A stretch of DNA of 64,000 nucleotides from Pyrinomonadaceae bacterium. Lineage in GTDB: Bacteria > Acidobacteriota > Blastocatellia > Pyrinomonadales > Pyrinomonadaceae. Both the position numbers and the translations under genes were made by a program. Below are positions 52,743 to 62,304 of this stretch, in pieces; within the stretch, counting starts at the first letter, position 1; the number at the start of each line of letters is the position of its first letter. The DNA is taken from contig JAHCHG010000003.1 of assembly GCA_026129865.1 (NCBI GenBank), positions 372,001 to 436,000 of the forward strand. Direction: 5' to 3'. Below the pieces are notes generated by a model. The model worked only from the letters and a program-made list of their open reading frames with translations. It made no database searches and had not been told where the DNA came from.

Positions 52743-54515
52743 TTACCAGCTTTCCAACAGGGAAGAACCCTGACTTCTCATTCGCGAAACGAGGTTATGA
52801 TCTCCTGCAATATTCCCGCCGTCGTAAGTAACGGCTCCGTCGCGAACGCGTTTTGCAATGGTGACGGCATCCGCTGCATCAGCAAACGGATGCATTAACT
52901 GCTTCGGAGCTGCCTGTGCATGCATCACCTCGCCGACGGCATGCATTGCTTCGTGCGCGATCACGGCGGGGTAGCCGTCACCGGCAGCCGAAGATCGAAG
53001 ATCGACGAATGCCGACCATTTTACCGAAGGAATGGCACTTCGCGCCGGGTCGACCTGATGTCCCGACATCATCGCCGCGCCGAGCAAAGTCGGCGAGACA
53101 AACCGGTTAATTACGAAAAGATCGAACCGATTGTCGCCGCCGCCGTAATTTTTCAATATCGTACGCTGTTCGATCGAACCGACAAGCCAGTTGTTTCCGT
53201 TCCATTCCTGAAACAGCATCGGATTCGGTCGTCCGACGGTAACCGATTGTCCGGAATCGGTCGAATGCTCAAGGTCGATAATAACACGTTTACCGGACGC
53301 CTCGGTGATCAAAATATCTGCCGATTTTCGCCCCGGCGAGTGATCGAAGCGAGCCGGGTTTGACGTAACTACTGCCTTGAAAGGCATATTGATCTTGGCA
53401 GCAAGCGCCATTGCGGATTTTAGCGGACTGTCGGTCGGGTCCGGTCGATGCCTTATCACCTGGTCGGTTTCACCGGCAGCACGAATACGGAATTTTAACC
53501 TGCCGTTTCCCTGCGCGCGCGATCCGGTATCGTTTGAAATGGAAACGAGATTCATGGGCGGATCTACCTCGCGAACGGCAGAAACAAGCTTTGGCGCGAT
53601 AGACATTTGCGCGTAAATTCTGCGCAGCCAGACAAGTATTCGGCGTTCTGCATCAGCAGTGGAAACGATCGGGGCACCGCCGACCGAGCGCCGCAGAACA
53701 TGAACGTTCAATCTAAGACGGCGGCGGTCGGTACCGATCTGCGCATGAACGATCGAACGACATTTGGTTCCTTCCGGACAGCTCGGAATTGTGTAACTTG
53801 CGCGGACGAGCTGGTCGAGAATTTCAACTTTCTTATCACCTGCGTCGTACAGATCCGAAACAAGCAGCGCTTGTTTCGTGATCGCCGCACGGTCGGTGGC
53901 GTCAGTAACAAGCCGCAGATAACAGGACCGGAATCGTTTTGAACCAGCCTGCAAACCAAGTTTTACGGCAAGTTTTCGGGGGGTCGGAAACGGTTCGTGT
54001 TTTGTTACGGAACCGGCAGCATTGTAAACGGGTTTGAGCGCTTCGATCTCGGCGTCGAGTTCGCCGCTGCCGCGAATGTCGAAAACTTCTACTTTGAACG
54101 TATCGACATCGTTATGCCCGTTTGCGTTGAAATTTTTGACGCCGGTTCCCGGAAAAGCCGCAGTTCCGTCAGGATTGCCGCCGCGATTCGCTTCGTAATT
54201 ACTGACATTCAAACGAAAAAGGGAAGGATCGACCGTCGGATCTGCGTTTGACGATCCATGGACAAAACGGACAAATGCCAATCGACCGCGTTTGACGAAA
54301 TCGTGCCGTTTGTCGGTCGCTCCGTCGACCTCTTTTTCGGTCTTTTCCGGAATCGTGACGATGTCATTCGGCTGAACCTGGCACGGATCGACCTTTCTAT
54401 TTAGTATGTAAGCATTTGCCGCGTCGGCGCGAAGCGGTTTGCAATCGGCAAAGCCGTTTTGATATGCAATGCTGCACAATGAATCGCCAGCTTTTGCGGT
54501 ATATTTACTCGGCAT
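52743..54515 (-). CDS. LysM-like protein with zinc-metallopeptidase motif, candidate T6SS effector
   Basis: A 590-residue protein. The N-terminal 55 residues have a LysM-like fold (YTAKAGDSLCSIAYQNG to DIVTIP). A beta-rich region follows (about 75-480), and near residue 530 it carries a zinc-protease motif HEAMHAVGEVMH (HExxH followed by Gly and His). This is close to the metzincin HExxHxxGxxH, but the last His is one residue further on. There is no signal peptide. It lies between vgrG and a lipoprotein gene, which is the place of a VgrG-delivered effector. The N-terminal LysM is a common binding module for VgrG or peptidoglycan. A peptidase toxin acting on envelope or cytoplasmic proteins is inferred. 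Confidence 0.7.
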   Translation of the reverse strand: MPSKYTAKAGDSLCSIAYQNGFADCKPLRADAANAYILNRKVDPCQVQPNDIVTIPEKTEKEVDGATDKRHDFVKRGRLAFVRFVHGSSNADPTVDPSLFRLNVSNYEANRGGNPDGTAAFPGTGVKNFNANGHNDVDTFKVEVFDIRGSGELDAEIEALKPVYNAAGSVTKHEPFPTPRKLAVKLGLQAGSKRFRSCYLRLVTDATDRAAITKQALLVSDLYDAGDKKVEILDQLVRASYTIPSCPEGTKCRSIVHAQIGTDRRRLRLNVHVLRRSVGGAPIVSTADAERRILVWLRRIYAQMSIAPKLVSAVREVDPPMNLVSISNDTGSRAQGNGRLKFRIRAAGETDQVIRHRPDPTDSPLKSAMALAAKINMPFKAVVTSNPARFDHSPGRKSADILITEASGKRVIIDLEHSTDSGQSVTVGRPNPMLFQEWNGNNWLVGSIEQRTILKNYGGGDNRFDLFVINRFVSPTLLGAAMMSGHQVDPARSAIPSVKWSAFVDLRSSAAGDGYPAVIAHEAMHAVGEVMHAQAAPKQLMHPFADAADAVTIAKRVRDGAVTYDGGNIAGDHNLVSRMRSQGSSLLESW

Positions 54516-54530
54516 CTAAAAACATTTCTC

Positions 54531-56918
54531 CTATTTCGCCTTCCAGGCTCTGCCGTCCAGAGCCGGAAAAGTGATCTTGCAGTTTCCCGGATCGATATTC
54601 GTAACTTTTGCCAAACCTTTTGCGTCGGTCGTGCCCTCGGCAAGCGTGGTGCCGTCGGGAAGTGTTACGCGATATCGTTCGCCGGCGACCGGTTTTCCTT
54701 CTTCATCGACCAGCATAACTTCGATCCACGACTTTTTATCCTTATTTTTTGGATGGTTAGGATTGTGGTTCGGCTTCTTAAATGTCGGCTTTTTCCATGT
54801 CGGAATCTGACGCTTCTGATTTTTATATGTCGGCGATTTACTTCCCGGATCGGCATTGTCCGCGATTTGAGCTTCTTCCGGTTCAAGCGGCGAAACGAGG
54901 CTTCCCATCGTCGCCGAACCGGCAGCACCGCCGCTGTTGATCATCACCATCGTTCCTTTAATGTAGATGCCGCCCGGATTAATGTCGATGAAATTTCCGC
55001 CAACCTTGAGCGTGATCTGGGTTCCGGCTTCGACTACGACGTTTGTTCCGGCTTTTAGAAAGATCGTTTGACCGACCTCTTCGGTATGACTTCCGCCGAC
55101 TTTCTCGCCGATGCTCCCATCGACTTCATGGGAAAGCGACCCTTCGGTTTTTGCCGACATTTTTCCTTTGACAAGCCGGTGGTAATCACGCTCGATCTTC
55201 TCAATTTGATCGCGTTCCACAATGAGGTGTTCGTCTCGCTTTATCCGATCGCGCTTATCGCGGTTTACGATCAAATGGCGGTCGTTGCCGATAAGTTCGC
55301 GGCGGTCGTTTCGCACGCGAATGTCCAAATCTTTTTGCGCATGGAAAAAGATCTGCTCTTCACCTTTTTTATCCTCGAACCGCATCTCGTTAAATCCGCC
55401 GCCGCCCTTTGACGAGTCGGATTTAACGGTCATTTTGGTCTTTTCTTCCGGCAGAGAATATGGCGGCATCATCTGCGGATTGTAAACGCAGCCGGTCACG
55501 ATCGGCTGGTCGGGATCGCCTTCGAGAAAATGCACGACGACTTCCATTCCGACGCGCGGAATGAACATCGTCCCCCATTTGTTGCCCGCCCAACTCTGCG
55601 CGACGCGAACCCAGCATGAACTGTCGGAATCTACCTGACCGTCGCGGTCCCAGTGAAATTGAACTTTTACACGTCCAAATTTATCGGTAAAGATCTCTTC
55701 GCCCGCCGGTCCGACGACGTAAGCGGTCTGGCTGCCTTGAATTAATGCTTTCGGAGTTTTCTTGACCGGTCGAAACGGCGGATTGTTCTTTCCGTATGGA
55801 ATACAGCTGAAATTGTTCGAATACGGCTGTTCGAGCTCGTCGTCGGTTACATAGGAAGGATTCTGTTCAGCTTCGTGCGTTACGGAAACTACGACATATT
55901 CACCAGCGTCGACATGTTCCTGAAAAGTAAATTTATAGCCGGAAGTGATCGAACTGCAATCGGAAACGCCGCTGATAACGCGGTATTGCGCGTCGAGCGA
56001 CTGCATTGCGACCTCGATCATTTTCTGCTTGTCGTTGAAAACATTGTTTACGTCCGAACGTTCGCCGCCCGACCGGTCGATGTCGTCATATTTTCGCGCG
56101 TACCCGCCGGGAAATTCGTAAATTTCAAGTTTTTGATTGTCGCCGGCGGTAAAAAGACTTGGCTGCGTGGATTGAAGTTTGTTGCCCGGCAGCTGAAAAT
56201 TGTGATCCCACATCGTCACTTTACCGGTCTGGAGTTTGTGATCGGTCTGCCAGGCGCGAATCGACGTGATGAAATCTTCTTTCGAACGTTTTACATTAAT
56301 AAAATATGGAATTTCATGCTTGCCAGGGCAATTCGGATGCGATTGCGGAGTATTGGCGATGACCATTTTATGAGTCGTTTCGCCGTGCTCGAAATAGTAA
56401 TAAATTCCTTCTTCTTCCATCAAACGCGAGATGAAATCAAAGTCCGATTCATTATACTGAACGCAATAATTGCGAGGTTTGAAATCGCCTTGGATCTCGT
56501 ACGAAACGTCGAAATCCGTTAATACTTCGCGCAGAATGTCGGGAACAGATTTATGCTGAAAGATCCGGCTTTGGTGATTTTGCGTCAGGATCCAGACATG
56601 TGGAACGATCGTCGCGTAATAGAAAGAAAAACGGGTGTTGCGGTTGCCCTGCGAAAATTGATTGACGATTCCGTTCAAATTTCGCTTGGTTCCGTCGCGC
56701 TGATCGATCGTTACGGTTACGCCCTGACCGAGTAGCTGGGTCGCGTCGACGACGGTCGGTTCGAAACCGGGATTTTCCTCTTCGTGAAGCAATTCTACTT
56801 CATAGGAAAAAAGTCGCGAAAGCCCTTCGGTCGCCGAAATCCGGCTGATCAGCAAATAGTCGTACGCCAAAGGTGTCGCGATCTGCATCAGCCGGTTGTT
56901 TTGAGTTGTATTTGCCAT
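54531..56918 (-). CDS. vgrG: VgrG (TssI) spike protein with a C-terminal beta-sandwich extension
   Basis: A 795-residue trimeric spike protein of a T6SS. The gp27-like head covers about the first 380 residues (YEVELLHEEENP, RLMEEEGIYYYFEHGE). The OB-fold gp5-like part includes the FGRVKVQFHWDRDGQ motif and CVYNPQMMPPY, and the repetitive needle region runs to about 650 (HLIVNRDKRD, VEAGTQITLKVGGN). After a Lys/Pro-rich linker (about 690-720) a C-terminal domain of about 70 residues looks like a carboxypeptidase-regulatory or transthyretin-like beta sandwich (DEEGKPVAGERYRVTLPDG). This may be an adaptor that binds the effector encoded next. The following gene starts 16 bases downstream. Confidence 0.93.
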   Translation of the reverse strand: MANTTQNNRLMQIATPLAYDYLLISRISATEGLSRLFSYEVELLHEEENPGFEPTVVDATQLLGQGVTVTIDQRDGTKRNLNGIVNQFSQGNRNTRFSFYYATIVPHVWILTQNHQSRIFQHKSVPDILREVLTDFDVSYEIQGDFKPRNYCVQYNESDFDFISRLMEEEGIYYYFEHGETTHKMVIANTPQSHPNCPGKHEIPYFINVKRSKEDFITSIRAWQTDHKLQTGKVTMWDHNFQLPGNKLQSTQPSLFTAGDNQKLEIYEFPGGYARKYDDIDRSGGERSDVNNVFNDKQKMIEVAMQSLDAQYRVISGVSDCSSITSGYKFTFQEHVDAGEYVVVSVTHEAEQNPSYVTDDELEQPYSNNFSCIPYGKNNPPFRPVKKTPKALIQGSQTAYVVGPAGEEIFTDKFGRVKVQFHWDRDGQVDSDSSCWVRVAQSWAGNKWGTMFIPRVGMEVVVHFLEGDPDQPIVTGCVYNPQMMPPYSLPEEKTKMTVKSDSSKGGGGFNEMRFEDKKGEEQIFFHAQKDLDIRVRNDRRELIGNDRHLIVNRDKRDRIKRDEHLIVERDQIEKIERDYHRLVKGKMSAKTEGSLSHEVDGSIGEKVGGSHTEEVGQTIFLKAGTNVVVEAGTQITLKVGGNFIDINPGGIYIKGTMVMINSGGAAGSATMGSLVSPLEPEEAQIADNADPGSKSPTYKNQKRQIPTWKKPTFKKPNHNPNHPKNKDKKSWIEVMLVDEEGKPVAGERYRVTLPDGTTLAEGTTDAKGLAKVTNIDPGNCKITFPALDGRAWKAK

Positions 56919-56938
56919 TGGGTTCCAAAAATCGAAGT

Positions 56939-57469
56939 TTAATAGATCTCGATCTTGCCGCCGAACGAATATGTCGCGGAAAGTTCCAAACCTACGCCGG
57001 CAGGCGTGTCAAAGCTTATCACTTTCGGCACATTTCCCATCGACGCCATGTCATATTCGTTGTAAATGTAATGAAGACTATTACGTATCGACTCAAGATC
57101 TTTTGGATCGGTAATACGAACCTTGGAACCAAGTTTAGCAACGGTTCCGAAAAATTTGTAGTTTTTGAGCGCTTTTGCAAGTTTGTCCCATTTTGCGCCG
57201 AGCGAAATGCTCACACCCCAATCGTCAGCCGACGTTCCGTGAAGTTGATTAATGTTGGTGCAGTTAAAAACGCACATCGCGACCAATCCCGCACTTCCGC
57301 CTAAACCAAGACCTACACGCGCATTCAAAAGCCCAAAACCCGCACGATTCGAAGCATTTGCCAGATTAAAAACAACGCCTTCGGTGCCTTCCATTCCAAC
57401 GACAAAAAGTACGCCGCCTGTCTTTTCGCCAATGCCGAGCCAGGTGCGTTTCATTATATCTTCGCTCAT
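56939..57469 (-). CDS. Uncharacterised protein between clpV and vgrG
   Basis: A 176-residue protein without a signal peptide. It is Gly- and Ala-rich in the first half, with an MEGTEGVVFNLAN segment and a GFGLLNARVGLGLGGSAGLVAM hydrophobic stretch that might insert into a membrane or pack in a beta-sheet, followed by an alpha-helical section and a beta end (GVGLELSATYSFGGKIEIY). I do not recognise the family. Location in a T6SS cluster, 20 bases upstream of vgrG on the same strand, suggests a secretion-related or structural role. Confidence 0.7.
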   Translation of the reverse strand: MSEDIMKRTWLGIGEKTGGVLFVVGMEGTEGVVFNLANASNRAGFGLLNARVGLGLGGSAGLVAMCVFNCTNINQLHGTSADDWGVSISLGAKWDKLAKALKNYKFFGTVAKLGSKVRITDPKDLESIRNSLHYIYNEYDMASMGNVPKVISFDTPAGVGLELSATYSFGGKIEIY

Positions 57470-57835
57470 TTTGTTTCTCGGATTGATCTAGTAATAACCA
57501 GTCAAAAAACGTGGTCAGCCATTGTTCTGTCTTTTACGGAGATTTGGACGAAATCAGAAACAAAAATTGCGTAAATGAGCGTTAATAATATCGAAGATCT
57601 GTTAAAAGCTGCGCAAGCAAAGATCTTGGTGCGGAGCCGCATAACGCAATTAAAATCAATACCTCGGGTCGGGAGTCGAAAAAATAAATAGTACATCCTT
57701 ACCAAGCGAAAGATCGAAACGCTTTGTTCAGCCGAAATAGGACGATAGCGACGTGGTGAACATACCGTTTCGATTCGCGCGTCTGTGCCCGTAGATTTAA
57801 GTTTGAGCTGCGAGCAGTAAAAGTCGACAATCAGC
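57470..57835. other. Non-coding stretch between clpV terminator and the unknown T6SS gene
   Basis: About 365 bases. It contains AGATCT twice (57595-57600 and 57622-57627) and probably the promoter of the leftward vgrG group. A 125-codon open frame here (57502-57879) has no resemblance to any family and covers the terminator, so I do not call it a gene. Confidence 0.5.
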
Positions 57836-57868
57836 AAAAAAGAGGCTGAAGAGGAGAACTTCAGCCTC
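57836..57868 (-). terminator. Terminator of the clpV gene
   Basis: GAGGCTGAAG (57842-57851) pairs exactly with CTTCAGCCTC (57859-57868). On the minus strand the hairpin is followed by six T residues, right after the clpV stop codon. Confidence 0.9.
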
Positions 57869-57875
57869 GTGATGA

Positions 57876-60671
57876 TCAACTTATCTGGTAATCAAATTTG
57901 CCGTCGTTCGTAACGTTTACGTGAACGGACTTGATGCCGTCGCCGTCCGCCATTCGAGAAAGAACCTCGCCGCTCATTTCAGGCAAAAGCGTTCCCGTCA
58001 GAATGTTATAGACGTTGCGCGCGCCGGAATCGACATCCGTGCAGCGCGAAGCGATGGTGTCGATCACCGAATCGTCATATGAGAATTTCGCATTATGATT
58101 ATCGGAGATCCGTTTAGTAACTTTGCCGAGCTGCAATTTGATGATCTCGCGCAGCACGTCGTCCGAGATCGGATAATAAGGGACCGTAACCATTCGTCCC
58201 AAAAGTGCCGGTTTGAAGGCTTTTACGAGTTCCGGTCGAATTGCTTCGATCAGACCATCGGGCTCTGGTTTTGTGTCCGGATCGGCACAAAGCTTCATTA
58301 TCGTATCGGTGGCGACATTTGATGTCAGAAGGATCACGCAGTTCTTAAAGTCGATCTCGCGACCTTCGCCGTCTTCCAAAACGCCTTTATCGAATACCTG
58401 ATAGAAAAGCTCCATCACGTCCGGATGCGCTTTTTCAACTTCATCGAGAAGCACTACCGAATAAGGTTTTCTGCGTACGGCTTCGGTCAAAACGCCGCCT
58501 TCACCGTAGCCGACATAGCCCGGAGGCGAACCTTTGAGCGACGAAACCGTGTGCGCTTCCTGATATTCGCTCATATTTATCGAGATCAGATTGCGTTCGC
58601 CGCCGTATAGTGAATCGGCAAGCGCAAGTGCGGTTTCGGTTTTACCGACACCGGACGTTCCGACAAGGAGAAATACTCCGATCGGGCGTTTGGGATCGGT
58701 CAAACCGGCGCGCGAAGTTTTAATTCTTTCGGCAATTTCATGCAGCGCATGACTTTGCCCGAGAACGCGTTCGGCAAGCGTGTCGCGAAGATTCAATATG
58801 GCATGAATTTCATCGGCAACCATTTTTCCGATCGGAATTCCGGTCCAACCCGAAATGATCTCTGCAACTGACTGCGAATTAACGACCGGCTGCATCAGCG
58901 GGTCTTCGCCCTGAACTTCACGAAGCTCGGCGGTCAGGCTTTTCAATTCTGCTTTTAATGCCTCGATGTTTTCGGCTTTGCCGACCTGCGGTGCGGATGA
59001 ACTTTCCTCTGCAACCGCGGTCGCCGTTCCTTCGCCCGAAGCCGAAGCGCCGGTTTCCGCCGTCGCGGCAGCTGCGGTTTCGGGTGCGTCGACGTTCGGC
59101 GGCGAATTGCCGTTTGACGGCAGTTGGGAATCGAGCCGGGAAAGTTCTAATTTGGTTCGAATCGTTCTGATCTTCTCGACCAATTCTTTTTCTTTACCCC
59201 ATTGTTCGTTAAGTTTTTCAAGCTCTTCTTCGGTCTTTGCGCGTTTTGCTTTTAATTCCTCGAGCCGTTCGTCGTGTTCGGCGCCTGTAACCTGTTCCCG
59301 TTCTAAGGAATCGATCTCGGAACTTAAATTCTGAATCCTTCGCGTTGCGTCTTCGACAGACGCCGGAGTTGCGCCTTGTCCGATCGCGACTTTCGCGCAC
59401 GCCGTGTCGAGCACGGAGACCGATTTATCAGGCAGCTGCCGACCCGTAATATAACGATGCGAAAGCTTAACGCAATCTACGACAGCTTCGTCTAAAATGC
59501 GGACATTGTGATGTTCTTCCATCTTGTCCGCGATGGCGCGCATCATCGAGATCGCTTTTTCTTCGTCGGGTTCGTCGACTTTGACTACCTGAAAACGTCG
59601 TGCGAGCGCCGCGTCCTTTTCAAAATACTTTTTATATTCAGCCCAGGTCGTTGCGGCGATAGTTCGCAATTCACCGCGTGCAAGAGCGGGTTTCAGCAAG
59701 TTTGCCGCGTCATTTTGACCTGCCGCGCCGCCGGCGCCGATCATCGTATGCGCCTCATCAATGAACATAATTATCGGCTGCGGCGAAGCTTTCACTTCGT
59801 CGATCACCGATTTCAAGCGATTTTCAAATTCGCCTTTTATGCCGGCACCTGCCTGAAGTAAGCCTAGATCCAAAGTTCGAACGATGACATTTTTCAAGGG
59901 TTCGGGGACGTCGCCTTCGGCAATGCGGAGCGCGAATCCTTCGACGACCGCAGTTTTTCCGACTCCGGCTTCACCGGTCAAGATCGGATTATTTTGACGG
60001 CGGCGCGTCAGAATATCGACGATCTGGCGAATTTCAAGATCGCGCCCGAGGATCGGATCTATCTTGCCTGCGGCTGCTTTTGCCGTCAGATCTTCGGTGT
60101 ATTGATCGAGCGCTTTGGTCTTGCCCGGAACACCGGTGGCGACGTCGCTGCTGCTCGAAACTCCTGCGGTTTCACCGAGCGCGACCGCATCTCGTGCCTC
60201 TGCAGAATCGGCTGTGATATCAGGCAGTTCTTTTTGCAGCGATTCGACCGAAATATGTGCAAATTCGCGGGATATATCCTTTGCCATCCGCGCCAGATCT
60301 TCATCGACGAGCATTGCAAGCAGGAGATGTCCCGAACGGACACGCGCGGCGCCGAAATCGATAGAAGCGTGCAGCCATGCGTCCTGAACCAGCCGCGGAA
60401 TGCGCGGGCTCAAACCCGGATTTCGATTATTTCCCGTCTTTAGCCTGTCGAGCGCAGAATTTACGTCCTTTGACAGCCGGTCGATATTTACCTCGTAATG
60501 ACGGCAGATCTTGTGAAGATCGGTGTCGTCGGCTTCGAGCAATTTTGCCAGAAGATGCTCGATCTCGACGTCGTAATTTGTTCGCGAAAGACAAAGACCG
60601 GCTGCGCTTTCGAGTGCGCTGCGGCAAGTGTCGTTTAATCTTCCGACGAGCGATTTTAGGTTTACGTTCAT
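57876..60671 (-). CDS. clpV: T6SS sheath-disassembly ATPase ClpV (TssH)
   Basis: A 931-residue AAA+ disaggregase. The N-terminal Clp-N double repeat (about 1-150) includes a [16 protein letters not shown] segment. The first ATPase domain has Walker [10 protein letters not shown] and Walker [10 protein letters not shown] coiled-coil middle domain follows (about 410-580), with an unusually long Ala/Glu/Ser-rich insertion near residues 525-560. The second ATPase domain has [22 protein letters not shown] and a GYVGYGEGG pore loop. It recycles contracted T6SS sheath. It could be confused with ClpB, but the length, the insertion and the adjoining tssG and vgrG genes support ClpV. The gene is flanked by a terminator. 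Confidence 0.92.
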   Translation of the reverse strand: MNVNLKSLVGRLNDTCRSALESAAGLCLSRTNYDVEIEHLLAKLLEADDTDLHKICRHYEVNIDRLSKDVNSALDRLKTGNNRNPGLSPRIPRLVQDAWLHASIDFGAARVRSGHLLLAMLVDEDLARMAKDISREFAHISVESLQKELPDITADSAEARDAVALGETAGVSSSSDVATGVPGKTKALDQYTEDLTAKAAAGKIDPILGRDLEIRQIVDILTRRRQNNPILTGEAGVGKTAVVEGFALRIAEGDVPEPLKNVIVRTLDLGLLQAGAGIKGEFENRLKSVIDEVKASPQPIIMFIDEAHTMIGAGGAAGQNDAANLLKPALARGELRTIAATTWAEYKKYFEKDAALARRFQVVKVDEPDEEKAISMMRAIADKMEEHHNVRILDEAVVDCVKLSHRYITGRQLPDKSVSVLDTACAKVAIGQGATPASVEDATRRIQNLSSEIDSLEREQVTGAEHDERLEELKAKRAKTEEELEKLNEQWGKEKELVEKIRTIRTKLELSRLDSQLPSNGNSPPNVDAPETAAAATAETGASASGEGTATAVAEESSSAPQVGKAENIEALKAELKSLTAELREVQGEDPLMQPVVNSQSVAEIISGWTGIPIGKMVADEIHAILNLRDTLAERVLGQSHALHEIAERIKTSRAGLTDPKRPIGVFLLVGTSGVGKTETALALADSLYGGERNLISINMSEYQEAHTVSSLKGSPPGYVGYGEGGVLTEAVRRKPYSVVLLDEVEKAHPDVMELFYQVFDKGVLEDGEGREIDFKNCVILLTSNVATDTIMKLCADPDTKPEPDGLIEAIRPELVKAFKPALLGRMVTVPYYPISDDVLREIIKLQLGKVTKRISDNHNAKFSYDDSVIDTIASRCTDVDSGARNVYNILTGTLLPEMSGEVLSRMADGDGIKSVHVNVTNDGKFDYQIS

Positions 60672-60727
60672 TGGTTTGTCTCCTTTTTTAAAAATTCAAT
60701 TGCGGCGGTCAGACAGCGGTTTCGCGA

Positions 60728-61735
60728 TCAAATCTGCAAGATCACCTGATCATCGTCCGATTTAAACGGTTCGGTTTTGAGCCACGAACTCCAACCGAGC
60801 ATCGGACGGCGTTTTGCACGAGTTGTTAAAATACAGCTCGGAACCTGCTTAGCCTTTAAAACTAAACGAAGATCAAAGTCGAATTCGAGTCCGGTCATAA
60901 AGCGAATGATCGATTTTAAGGCTTCATGCGCCGAGCCGTTTGGCAGAAAGGCTTGAAACTGTTTGAATGACATCGCTCCGAGTCGTATTCGGAATTTCGA
61001 CTGTTGGTCCCATATTCTGGTCCCGATGATCGCAGTTCGGCTAAGATTGCTGTTAGCAGATCCGAGTTTCGTAATACTGTTGTTGTCCAGATCCAGCCAT
61101 TGACCGAAAAACTGGATTATTTTTGCTGAAACGCCAAAGTAATCTGACAGGATATTTGCCAGCGCGTTTGAAGAATGCGGCTTTTGAGCGATCAGACCGC
61201 TGTAGGGAAGCAGCGATTCATCTTCCAAGCTCATCCGACCGCGCATTCCGTCCGTACCTAATCCGGCAAAATCGAACAAATAGCTGGTAAATTTATCGTT
61301 CCCGCGTTCATAACCGATCGGAAAGCGATATTTTTCCCACGCGCGGAAAAACATCGAGATCATGCGGTGGGAAAAAATGTCGAGAAAAGCCCACATCGCG
61401 TCGTCCTTGTACCGTGCGCGGGTTGCGACCAATTCGGTATAAGGCAGCGGCATAACGCCGCTCATTCCAACCATTCCCATAAAATTCACGAACATTTCAA
61501 GCTTTTTCTCGTCGGATTCTCCGACAAAATCTTCCTGAAACTTCTGAATTTCGCTGGCGGGAAAATTAAACGAAACATGCGAACGAAATCGAACGATCTC
61601 TTCGTCGGGAAGGGCTTCTCGTCCGACGGGTTTTTTGTCGGACGAGATCTTTTCTAAAAGGCGAACGGCTTGGAAAAACTCAAACCTGTACGGTTCGTCT
61701 AAAAGCAAATTTTTGAGCGATCCTTTTTCTGCCAT
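60728..61735 (-). CDS. tssG: T6SS baseplate protein TssG
   Basis: A 335-residue protein matching TssG/ImpH/VasB. Family marks are the N-terminal EPYRFEFFQAVRLLE, VSFNFPASEI, a GMVGMSGVMPLPYTELV segment, and the FFRAWEKYRFPI region. It forms the T6SS baseplate wedge with TssE, TssF and TssK. None of those partners is in the window, so the baseplate must be completed from elsewhere or the cluster is defective. Its start is two bases after the stop of the OmpA-domain remnant, and it reads into clpV with a 56-base gap. Confidence 0.93.
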   Translation of the reverse strand: MAEKGSLKNLLLDEPYRFEFFQAVRLLEKISSDKKPVGREALPDEEIVRFRSHVSFNFPASEIQKFQEDFVGESDEKKLEMFVNFMGMVGMSGVMPLPYTELVATRARYKDDAMWAFLDIFSHRMISMFFRAWEKYRFPIGYERGNDKFTSYLFDFAGLGTDGMRGRMSLEDESLLPYSGLIAQKPHSSNALANILSDYFGVSAKIIQFFGQWLDLDNNSITKLGSANSNLSRTAIIGTRIWDQQSKFRIRLGAMSFKQFQAFLPNGSAHEALKSIIRFMTGLEFDFDLRLVLKAKQVPSCILTTRAKRRPMLGWSSWLKTEPFKSDDDQVILQI

Positions 61736-61737
61736 TT

Positions 61738-62055
61738 CTATTGTTTGACCAACTCTACCCGGCGGTTCCGTGCGCGCCCCGCTTCCGTTTCGTTCGATGC
61801 AACGGGTTTTGACAACCCGTGCCCAGCCGATAAAAGACGCGACGCGTCGATCTTTGCGTCGATCGGGTAACTTTTGACAGATTCAGCGCGCTTTTCGGAC
61901 AGATTCCGGTTGAACGATTCGCCGCAGATGCTGTCGGTATGTCCTTCGACCATCATTTTCCACTCGGAATTTTCTTCCAAAATTCCGGCTATCTGATCGA
62001 GTGTTTGTTTTGATTCGGACCTTATCTTATCAGAACTAAAGTCAAAATTGATACC
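61738..62055 (-). pseudogene. OmpA C-terminal peptidoglycan-binding domain, 5'-truncated by an in-frame stop
   Basis: The frame is open from just after a TAG at 62056-62058 to the stop at 61738, about 105 codons. It encodes a nearly complete OmpA-type domain: GINFDFSSDKI at the start, an EGHTDS segment, LSEKRAESVK, and GRARNRRVELVK at the end. The expected conserved residue just before the GINFDF strand is replaced by TAG, and the DNA upstream (62059-62160) still reads in the same frame as LKDYADGKLWRRYV before it, with no clean initiator. So this looks like the tail of a larger gene, for example a TssL- or TagL-like or a stand-alone OmpA protein. A TTG at 61980 could permit a short product of 80 residues. 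It adjoins tssG. Confidence 0.6.
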
Positions 62056-62058
62056 CTA

Positions 62059-62304
62059 AACATAACGGCGCCATAATTTGCCATCAGCATAGTCCTTAAG
62101 ATTTGAAAAGACTTTACGACCGTGTCGTCGTGATCGTCCGAAATCCGCCTCCAGTCGTTTGTTTGCCGATTAGATTATTCACTATTAGTAAATACGATTA
62201 ATTTTACTTTTTCGGGTCAAAAACGAGCAAAAATCGACCGTTCTACAGATTTACATGCGACCTCACCGCCGATAACTACTCGTGTTTTCCTGAAACTCAA
62301 CCCA
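62059..62304. other. Non-coding gap upstream of the OmpA-domain remnant
   Basis: About 245 bases without a credible gene. Part of it continues in frame as degraded coding sequence of the truncated OmpA gene; the rest is A/T-rich. I see no transposon end, repeat or terminator that would explain the truncation. Confidence 0.45.

Noticed and set aside
57502..57879. Open frame of 125 codons after clpV
   Set aside because: It covers the clpV terminator hairpin, starts inside the clpV coding end, and shows no family resemblance or ribosome site.
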